DNA of 64,000 nucleotides, taken from positions 1 to 64,000 of the forward strand of contig NZ_FZQA01000002.1 of the NCBI RefSeq assembly GCF_900199215.1, read 5' to 3'. Every line of letters begins with the position of its first letter. Positions within the stretch are counted from its first letter, which is position 1. This DNA comes from Amphiplicatus metriothermophilus. GTDB lineage: Bacteria; Pseudomonadota; Alphaproteobacteria; Caulobacterales; Parvularculaceae. Both the position numbers and the translations under genes were made by a program. The notes under the pieces were generated by a model, which saw only the letters and a list, made by a program, of their open reading frames with translations, did no database searches and was not told the origin of the DNA. Below, one piece after another: positions 57,567-64,000 of the stretch.

Positions 57567-59732
57567 CTAATGTCCTGGCGCGTAGGGGAAGGAAAGCGAC
57601 TTGTAATAGTCGAGGCTGCGGGCCGGCGGGTCGTATCCTTCCGGAAACGGCAGGCCTGAGACGGCCTGGAAATAGGCCAGGCAGGCGTCGCGCCACCACT
57701 TCGCCTCCTTCTCCTGAATGGCGAGAAAGGCGGCGACCTGCGCATGACGCTCCGCGTCGATCAGCTCATCGAGACCGGCCCAGGTCCTGCGCATCGCCGC
57801 GACCTTTTCGACTCCGCGCGTGTAGCGGTGAACGAGCTCCTCCCACAGGGTCCGGCCGGACTTCATTTCGAAATCCCATGACACGCGATGAAACCAGAGA
57901 AGATATTCTTCCGGCGTAGTTTCAGGCGCGGCGAAGGCCGCCGCCGCTTCCGGCGCGTATTGGGCGAGCGCGTTGCTGCCCGTCTCGGTGCGGTCGAACC
58001 CGACGCCTTCCCTATCGGCGCGATGATAGTAGACCGGGTTCCATTCCGGCCGGTCGAGATCGTCGACCCATGGGGCGGGACCGTAATGATGGCCGGTTCC
58101 CATCAGATGGTGAAGCCCCAGCGGCGTCATGTAATCCACGGCGGCCTCGTGCGACCCAAGCATCATGTCGACGACCGGCGCGACGAAACGTTCGTCATTG
58201 CTGAAGGTCATTCGGACCCACTCTTCTGCGATGGCCTCAGGCGAAAGCAGTGGGTTCCAGGCGAGACGGCCGAAAGCGCGCCAGTTGGCCTGATCGAAAT
58301 GCGAGCCGGTCCAGTTCCGGTCCGAGCCGATATTGGAGACCCCGGCGATCGCCGTATGCGGATAATCGTGCAGCGAGCCGTCGACGACTTTCGCGACGGT
58401 CGAACCGGCGCCGGCTGCATAAGTGTCCGCGTCCAGCGTCTCCTTCCACATCGGCGCGAGATAGACGAGGTGCGTCGCGAAACCGAGATATTCCTTCGTG
58501 ATCTGCAGCTCCAGCGCGAGCGGCGTGTTCGACATCGCGCCGAACAGGGGATGGAAGGGCTCGCGCGGCTGGAAATCGATGGGGCCGTTCTTCACCTGGA
58601 CGAGGACGTTGTCGCGGAACGCGCCGTCCAACGGAACGAACTCGTCATAGGCCTGCTTGGCGCGGTCATCCGGGTTCTCCGCCGAGTAAACGAACGCCCG
58701 CCACATCACGACGCCGCCATGCGGAGCGAGCGCTTCGGCGAGCATGTTCGCGCCGTCCGCATGGGTGCGCCCGTAATCCTGCGGGCCGGGCTGGCCTTCG
58801 GAGTTGGCCTTTACGAGAAAGCCGCCGAAGTCGGGGATGAGCGCATAAATCTCGCTCGCCTTGTCGCGCCACCATGCGCGCACGCGCGGATCGAGCGGAT
58901 CGGCCGTGTCGAGACCGCCGATCTCGATGGGCGCGGAGAAACGGGCGGTGAGATAGACGCGCACGCCATAGGGGCGGAACACGTCGGCGAGCGCGGCGGT
59001 CTTCTCCAGATAAGCCGGCGTCAGGGCGACGGCGTCGGCGTTCACATTGGTCAGAACCGTCCCGTTGATCCCGATCGACGCGTTCGCCCGCGCATAGTCG
59101 CGATAGCGCGGGTCGATATAGTCCGGCAGCTTGTGCCAGTCCCAGATCGATTGGCCCGCATAGCCGCGCTCGACGGTCCGGTCGAGATTGTCCCAGTGAT
59201 TGAGCAGACGCCGTTCGATCCCCGGCCGCTCGACGATGTCGAGCGCGTCAAGCGGCTGGAGCGTTTGCATGAGGCGCAAAAGGTGAAAAGCGCCGTAAAG
59301 AACGCCGATCTCCTCATTGGCGGCGATGACGATGGCGCGGCGCCCGTCGATGCGGACGCTTCGGATGACGTAGCCCTCCGCGCCCGCTCGATCCAGCGGA
59401 AGGTCGAGCGCGGCGATCTCGGGCGAATCCTTCGGGGTGCCGATGACGATCGCGCCGTCGCCGGCGAGTCGGGTCGAACCGGCCGGCGCGCGCCGCAGCA
59501 GTCCTTCGATCCCGCGGGCGAGCTCTTCGCGCGCGATTGCGATGGTTTCGCCTGCTTGCGGACCGGTCACAACCCGCCGGGCCGCTTTGAGATAGCCTCG
59601 CGCTTCGGCGGCCGGCAGCGGCTTGTAGCGCAGCCACAGGTCATATCCGTCTTCCGCCGCGACAGGCGGCGCGGCGAGAAAAGACAGGAGCGCAAGCAGA
59701 AAGGCGAAGGGGGAACGCGGCAGGCTGGGCAT
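57567..59732 (-). CDS. GH67 alpha-glucuronidase with signal peptide
   Basis: A 721-residue glycoside hydrolase that removes 4-O-methylglucuronic acid from xylan oligosaccharides. Probable catalytic residues lie in [10 protein letters not shown] (acid), [13 protein letters not shown] (base Asp) and [11 protein letters not shown] (Glu); [16 protein letters not shown] and SIWDW are also GH67 markers. A signal peptide ([19 protein letters not shown]) begins at the ATG at 59732; the ORF runs 27 codons further but without signal-like sequence. Export is uncommon among the many GH67 enzymes that work in the cytoplasm. No other xylan genes are nearby. Confidence 0.92.
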   Translation of the reverse strand: MPSLPRSPFAFLLALLSFLAAPPVAAEDGYDLWLRYKPLPAAEARGYLKAARRVVTGPQAGETIAIAREELARGIEGLLRRAPAGSTRLAGDGAIVIGTPKDSPEIAALDLPLDRAGAEGYVIRSVRIDGRRAIVIAANEEIGVLYGAFHLLRLMQTLQPLDALDIVERPGIERRLLNHWDNLDRTVERGYAGQSIWDWHKLPDYIDPRYRDYARANASIGINGTVLTNVNADAVALTPAYLEKTAALADVFRPYGVRVYLTARFSAPIEIGGLDTADPLDPRVRAWWRDKASEIYALIPDFGGFLVKANSEGQPGPQDYGRTHADGANMLAEALAPHGGVVMWRAFVYSAENPDDRAKQAYDEFVPLDGAFRDNVLVQVKNGPIDFQPREPFHPLFGAMSNTPLALELQITKEYLGFATHLVYLAPMWKETLDADTYAAGAGSTVAKVVDGSLHDYPHTAIAGVSNIGSDRNWTGSHFDQANWRAFGRLAWNPLLSPEAIAEEWVRMTFSNDERFVAPVVDMMLGSHEAAVDYMTPLGLHHLMGTGHHYGPAPWVDDLDRPEWNPVYYHRADREGVGFDRTETGSNALAQYAPEAAAAFAAPETTPEEYLLWFHRVSWDFEMKSGRTLWEELVHRYTRGVEKVAAMRRTWAGLDELIDAERHAQVAAFLAIQEKEAKWWRDACLAYFQAVSGLPFPEGYDPPARSLDYYKSLSFPYAPGH

Positions 59733-59819
59733 GGCTCTCGAGCGGCTCCGTTGCGCGGCTTCAGGGTTGGCCGAGGCCGCCGTGAAGGTGGCGGACCGCT
59801 GTGGACGTGTCAATCGCGC

Positions 59820-60074
59820 TTACTCCGTAAGCGCCGCTTTTACGGCTTCGAGCTCCGCCGTCGCGTCGGCGCAATATTCGTAAGACCGGCCTGCGCGGGC
59901 GTACCAGTAACGGCTGTTGGCTTCGTCGCCTTCGATCTTGTGCAGCACGGCGTGGAGCCAGTATGCGGCCGCATCGTCGCAGCGCTGCACGATCCCGTGC
60001 GCGCCGTCCCAGTCGCCGGCGAGGGCGAGGTCGATCGCGCGGAGAAGCTCTTGTCGGATCGCTGTCGCTCCCAC
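59820..60074 (-). CDS. Small conserved hypothetical protein
   Basis: 84 residues, helical, with LLRAIDLALAGDWDGAHGIVQ and a following helix ending LHAVLHKIEGDEANSRYWYARAGR, which looks like two TPR-like units (about 10-60). Similar short proteins are found in alphaproteobacteria; their function is unknown to me. It lies between carA and the glucuronidase gene, 25 bases after carA in the same direction. Confidence 0.7.
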   Translation of the reverse strand: MGATAIRQELLRAIDLALAGDWDGAHGIVQRCDDAAAYWLHAVLHKIEGDEANSRYWYARAGRSYEYCADATAELEAVKAALTE

Positions 60075-60099
60075 GAATCTACAGTCAGGCCGCCTTGAG

Positions 60100-61272
60100 T
60101 CAGGCTGCTTTGGTCAGCCCGTCGACGAATCTTTTGAACACCCCGAAGCTGTCCTGCGGCCCCGGCGAAGCTTCAGGATGATGCTGCACGGAGAAGGCCG
60201 GCGCGTCCTTGAGACGGATGCCGCTGTTCGTGCCGTCGAAGAGCGAAACGAAGGTGGGCTCCACATTGTCGGGCAGGCTGTCGGCGTCCACGGTGAAGCC
60301 GTGATTCATCGAGACGATCTCGACTTTGCCGGTCTCAAGATCCTTCACCGGATGATTCGCGCCGTGATGGCCCTGCGCCATTTTCTTCGTGCGCGCGCCG
60401 GCTGCGAGGGCGAGAAGCTGATGGCCGAGACACACGCCGAACACGGGGGTTTTCGTTTCGATCAGCTTGCGGATCACCGGCAGGGCGTATTCTCCCGTCG
60501 CCGCCGGATCGCCCGGTCCGTTGGAGAGAACGACGCCGTCGGGCTTCTTGGCCATGATGTCCTCGAAGCTCGCTGTCGCCGGCGCGACCGTCACCCGCGT
60601 GCCGTTCTCGGCGAGGAGGCGCAGGATGTTGCGTTTGACGCCGTAGTCGATCACGACGACATGCGGCCCGGCTCCTTCTGCGCGGCCGTAGCCTTCGCCC
60701 CACCGCCAGGCGGTCTCGTCATGGGAATAGGACTGGAGGGTCGTGACCTCGCGGGCGAGATCGCGGCCTTCAAGGCCCGGCCATTCGCGCGCTTTGGCGA
60801 GCAGGGCGTCGATGTCGAAATGACCGGTCGGATTATGGGCGATGACCGCATGCGGCATCCCCTTCTCGCGTATGCGCGCGGTCAGCGCCCGGGTGTCGAC
60901 GCCGCCGATCCCGATGACGCCCCGGCGCTTCATCCAGGCGCCGAGGTCAAGCTGCGCGCGCCAGTTCGACGGGCTCGTCGGGAGGGTGCGGAACACCGCC
61001 CCGCGCGCAGCCGTCGCCGCCGCCGGCGAGGCGTTCTCAATGTCCTCGGCGTTCGCCCCGACATTGCCAATATGCGGAAAAGTAAAGGTGATGATCTGGC
61101 CGGCATAGGAGGGATCGGTCAGGATCTCCTGATAGCCGGTCATGGCCGTGTTGAAGCAGAGCTCGCCAACGGCCTCGCCGACGGCGCCGACGCCCTGGCC
61201 GCGCAGGGTAAGGCCGTCGGCCAGAACCACGACCGCGGTGGGGCGGGGCGTAGGCGCTTGACTTAATCTCAT
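60100..61272 (-). CDS. carA: Carbamoyl-phosphate synthase small subunit
   Basis: A 390-residue glutaminase subunit of CarAB. The class I amidotransferase nucleophile is the Cys in [14 protein letters not shown], with the His in [11 protein letters not shown]. The N-terminal domain has [34 protein letters not shown]. It passes ammonia to CarB, encoded separately on the same strand. It is divergent from yqeY across 226 bases, in which no riboswitch pattern was seen. Confidence 0.97.
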   Translation of the reverse strand: MRLSQAPTPRPTAVVVLADGLTLRGQGVGAVGEAVGELCFNTAMTGYQEILTDPSYAGQIITFTFPHIGNVGANAEDIENASPAAATAARGAVFRTLPTSPSNWRAQLDLGAWMKRRGVIGIGGVDTRALTARIREKGMPHAVIAHNPTGHFDIDALLAKAREWPGLEGRDLAREVTTLQSYSHDETAWRWGEGYGRAEGAGPHVVVIDYGVKRNILRLLAENGTRVTVAPATASFEDIMAKKPDGVVLSNGPGDPAATGEYALPVIRKLIETKTPVFGVCLGHQLLALAAGARTKKMAQGHHGANHPVKDLETGKVEIVSMNHGFTVDADSLPDNVEPTFVSLFDGTNSGIRLKDAPAFSVQHHPEASPGPQDSFGVFKRFVDGLTKAA

Positions 61273-61498
61273 CGGGGCATATCTCTTCCGGGTTCGAAAG
61301 CAGGGCTGCGCCGGCCCTGAAAGCGCGAACTGCGAAGGCGCAGGCTGGCGCGCAAATTGCCGGGAAGCTAGGCGAAAGCCCTCGGACGGTCAACAACGGA
61401 AACGTTTGTAGTTTTCGAGCAGAATCAATGAGTTACAGGGGCAGCGGCGACTTCGCGCCGATAGGGCGCGCGCTCGCCTGTCCCGATCGGAGAATCGC

Positions 61499-61957
61499 AT
61501 GCTGCGAGAGAAAATCGACGCCGCCCTGAAGACGGCGATGAAAGCGCGGGACGAGAAGATCAGGGTTTCGACGTTGCGGCTCATCAACGCCGCAATCAAG
61601 GACCGCGACATAGCCGCACGGTCTGAAGACCGCTGCGAGGGCGTCTCGGACGACGAAATTCTCGCCATTCTGACCAAGATGGTGAAGCAGCGCGAGGATT
61701 CCGCCGCCGCCTATGAAGAAGGCGGCCGGCCGGATCTCGCCGAGCAGGAGCGGGCCGAGATCGACGTGATCCGCGAGTTCCTGCCGCGCCAGCTTTCCGA
61801 CGACGAGATCGAGGAGGCGGTCGCCTCTGTGATCGAAGAGCTTGACGCCCATGGCCTCAAGGACATGGGCCGTTGCATGGGCGCGCTCAAAGAGCGCTAT
61901 CCGGGGGCGATGGATTTCGGCCGCGCCGGGGCGCTGATGAAAAAGGCGCTGGCGTAA
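61499..61957 (+). CDS. yqeY: GatB/YqeY-domain protein
   Basis: 152 residues, all helical: an N-terminal part (LREKIDAALKTAMKARDEKIRVSTLRLINAAIKDR) and the tRNA-amidase tail-like part (FLPRQLSDDEIEEAVASVI...GRCMGALKERYPGAMDFGRAGALMK). YqeY resembles the C-terminal tRNA-binding domain of GatB, but its role is not known. The order carA-yqeY-dnaG is common in alphaproteobacteria. Confidence 0.93.
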   Translation: MLREKIDAALKTAMKARDEKIRVSTLRLINAAIKDRDIAARSEDRCEGVSDDEILAILTKMVKQREDSAAAYEEGGRPDLAEQERAEIDVIREFLPRQLSDDEIEEAVASVIEELDAHGLKDMGRCMGALKERYPGAMDFGRAGALMKKALA

Positions 61958-62072
61958 GCGGCCCCCGCCCGACGGAAGCATCGGACGCCACAGGGAAAAC
62001 TTCCGCCGAAAATCGCGTGCGCGCACAAGGCGCGCGCGTTAATTCTGGCTTTCGGTTTCCGGATTCCAAGCC

Positions 62073-64000
62073 ATGCCCCGTTTTACGCCCGATTTCTTGG
62101 ACGAGCTGAAGGCCCGGTTGCGGCCTTCCGACGTCATCGGGCGCTATGTGAAGCTGAAGAAGCAGGGCCGGGAATGGGCGGGGCTGTCGCCCTTCACGCA
62201 GGAAAAAACCCCTTCCTTTTTCGTCAACGACCAGAAAGGCTTTTTCCACTGCTTCTCCTCGGGCAAGCATGGCGACGTCATTTCCTTTCTGATGGAGACG
62301 CAGGGCCTCGCCTTTCACGAGGCGGTGGCGCGCCTCGCCGAGGAGGCGGGGCTCGAGCTGCCAGCCGAAGAGCCGGGCGAGGCCGAACGCGCGCGTAAAA
62401 GAAAGGGCCTCGCCGAAGCCTGCGCCGCGGCGGCGGATTTCTTCGCCGCCATGCTGCGCCGCGCCGACGGGCGCGCTGCGGCGGAGTATCTCGCTGGTCG
62501 CGGCGTCACGCGCGAGCAGATCGACGCGTTTCGTCTGGGCTACGCCCCCGAGGGGCGCGCAGCGCTCAAAGATCATCTCATCAACAAAGGGTATACGGAA
62601 GAAATTCTAGCCGAAGCGGGCCTGCTCATAAGGCCGGAAGACGGCGGGCCAAGCTATGATCGGTTCCGCGGCCGCGTGATGTTCCCGATCCTCGGCGTCA
62701 ATGACGCGGTGGTCGCCTTCGGCGGGCGCGCGCTCGATAAAAACGCGCGGGCGAAATATCTGAACTCGCCGGAAACGCCGCTCTTTCATAAGGGGCATGT
62801 CCTTTACAACTTCAACGCCGCCCGGCAGGCGGCCGCAGAAACCGGCGCGCCGCTCATCGTCTGCGAAGGCTATATGGACGTGATCGCGCTATGGGGCGCG
62901 GGCTTCCGTCAGGCTGTCGCGCCGCTGGGGACGTCGCTCACCGACCGGCAGCTCGCACTGCTTTGGCGGGTGTCGGACGAGCCGGTCCTGTGTCTCGACG
63001 GCGACAGGGCGGGCGTCGCCGCCGCACATCGCGCGATAGACCATGCGCTGCCGCTCCTGAAGCCCGGCAAGTCGTTGTCCTTCGTGTTTCTGCCGAGCGG
63101 TCAGGATCCGGACGATCTCGTGCGCGAGGGGGGCGCGGGCGCGTTCGAAAAGGCGCTCGCCGGCGCCGCGCCGATGGCGGACGTGCTGTGGCGGCGCGAG
63201 CTTGAGGCGCAGCCGCTCGACAGGCCGGAGCGCCGCGCCGCCCTGAAGGCGCGTCTGCGCGCGCTCGCCCGTTCGATAACCGATCCTGACGTGCGGGCGG
63301 CCTATGGCGACGATTTCGCGCGCCGCCTTGACGAACTCTTCGCGCCGCCGCGCGAGGCCGGCTCCGGCGCGCGGCGCGCGGGAGGGGCGGGCTCTTTCGG
63401 GCGCGGGCGGTCAGGCGCAATGGCCCGCAAGAGCGGAAGTCGGGCGTGGATTGAGCCGGCGCGCGCGAGCCCGGCCCTCAAACGCCAGGGCGCGCCGTCA
63501 AGCTTTTTCCGCGAAGCGACCCTCGTTCTCGCCGCGATCAACCACCCGGCTCTGGTCGAGCGGCGGGAGGGGGATTTTCTGGGTCTTTCCTTCGAAAATC
63601 GGGCCCTGAATGACCTTCTGGGCGAGGTTTTATCGGCGATTTTGACTGATCCAGCTCTTGACAGCGCTGGGCTCAAACGTCATCTGCAATCCACCAAGGC
63701 GGCGGATATATTGGAGCGCGTCCTTAGCGACGATACGCTCAAGAGGCAGACATTCCTCCGGCCGACGGCTGAGATTGACGAGGTCGAGTGGGGCTGGAAC
63801 GACGCCCTGCGGTTGCATCTGTTTGCGGTGGAGGCCGAACGGGATCTCGCCCAAACGGCGTCTCAGCTATTTTCACTCGGCGACGACGTCTGGAAGGCGG
63901 CGGCGGCTTCGGGCAGTCAGCTCGCCCATGCGGCGGAGGATGAAAACCGCCAGACGGGCGACGCCCAGGAAGAGGCGAAACGGTTCAACGCAGCGCTTGA
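62073..64000 (+). CDS. dnaG: DNA primase DnaG (3' end beyond the window)
   Basis: The first 642 codons; the frame is open to the last base. An N-terminal zinc-domain fold (YVKLKKQGREWAGLSPF...FFHCFSSGKHGD), the RNA polymerase domain with a YDRFRGRVMFPI strand, and the TOPRIM motifs VCEGYMDVIAL and LCLDGDRAGV are all present. The zinc ligands CxxH...CxxC of most primases are here SxxT...CxxS, as I recall for other alphaproteobacterial DnaG proteins. The later part (from about 430) is the DnaB-interacting helical region. ATG at 62073. Confidence 0.95.
   Translation, partial: MPRFTPDFLDELKARLRPSDVIGRYVKLKKQGREWAGLSPFTQEKTPSFFVNDQKGFFHCFSSGKHGDVISFLMETQGLAFHEAVARLAEEAGLELPAEEPGEAERARKRKGLAEACAAAADFFAAMLRRADGRAAAEYLAGRGVTREQIDAFRLGYAPEGRAALKDHLINKGYTEEILAEAGLLIRPEDGGPSYDRFRGRVMFPILGVNDAVVAFGGRALDKNARAKYLNSPETPLFHKGHVLYNFNAARQAAAETGAPLIVCEGYMDVIALWGAGFRQAVAPLGTSLTDRQLALLWRVSDEPVLCLDGDRAGVAAAHRAIDHALPLLKPGKSLSFVFLPSGQDPDDLVREGGAGAFEKALAGAAPMADVLWRRELEAQPLDRPERRAALKARLRALARSITDPDVRAAYGDDFARRLDELFAPPREAGSGARRAGGAGSFGRGRSGAMARKSGSRAWIEPARASPALKRQGAPSSFFREATLVLAAINHPALVERREGDFLGLSFENRALNDLLGEVLSAILTDPALDSAGLKRHLQSTKAADILERVLSDDTLKRQTFLRPTAEIDEVEWGWNDALRLHLFAVEAERDLAQTASQLFSLGDDVWKAAAASGSQLAHAAEDENRQTGDAQEEAKRFNAAL

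Noticed and set aside
57888-60098. A 736-codon plus-strand frame over the alpha-glucuronidase
   Set aside because: Shadow of the GH67 gene; no domain and atypical composition.

Overview
The window looks like a piece of an alphaproteobacterial chromosome: GC-rich, with DivK and PleD in tandem next to rpmG, a phasin before clpS-clpA, unlinked carA and carB, an N-terminally zinc-ribboned DinB, a DnaG whose zinc ligands are partly replaced, and CusABC/PHA/acyl-CoA genes. An exosortase cluster adds detail but I cannot resolve the order (Caulobacterales, Parvularculales and Rhizobiales-type lineages all remain possible). This placement is inferred from gene content and motifs, not from a search.

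Region 1-9690 is accessory. A leftward operon encodes an XRE repressor, an ImmA/IrrE metallopeptidase and a full-length exonuclease I. It diverges, across a palindrome and a strong promoter, from a rightward four-gene ubiquitin-like cassette: a triple beta-grasp protein ending in Gly, an E2-like protein, a JAMM peptidase and an E1-like adenylating enzyme. The E2-like protein has no cysteine at all and the E1 has none in its crossover region, so the usual thioester relay is not visible. A tRNA-Arg(CCG) follows, with a copy of its anticodon arm just upstream of it, then an AbiEi/AbiEii toxin-antitoxin pair with its own promoter and operator, a coiled-coil gene of unknown function, and a cluster of small hairpins. 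No integrase is present in the window.

Region 9691-32260 is mostly core or semi-core: a large membrane coiled-coil protein (TipN-like in layout only), a one-domain voltage-gated channel with a Gly-containing selectivity filter, an isovaleryl-CoA-type dehydrogenase, a CusCBA copper/silver efflux operon with a small Cys/His-rich leader gene, a fused hydratase/hydroxyacyl-CoA dehydrogenase, three TadG/TadE-type proteins (the first carrying an AT-rich insert with two beta repeats), and an exosortase/amidotransferase/glycosyltransferase/acyltransferase cluster for surface proteins and polysaccharide.

Region 32341-48580 holds acs, a SPOR-domain DD-carboxypeptidase, a phasin with TGC-N3-GCA operators, clpS-clpA, a 2OG-oxygenase-like gene, HIT, DUF2007, a DUF482 acyltransferase, RidA, dinB, divK-pleD, rpmG, an MFS transporter, DUF983 and greA. 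Region 48660-64000 holds carB, a beta-propeller/CxxCH pair, metX-hom behind a SAM-I riboswitch, an MBL hydrolase, efp (with an unusual loop tip), an exported GH67 alpha-glucuronidase, carA, yqeY and the first 642 codons of dnaG.
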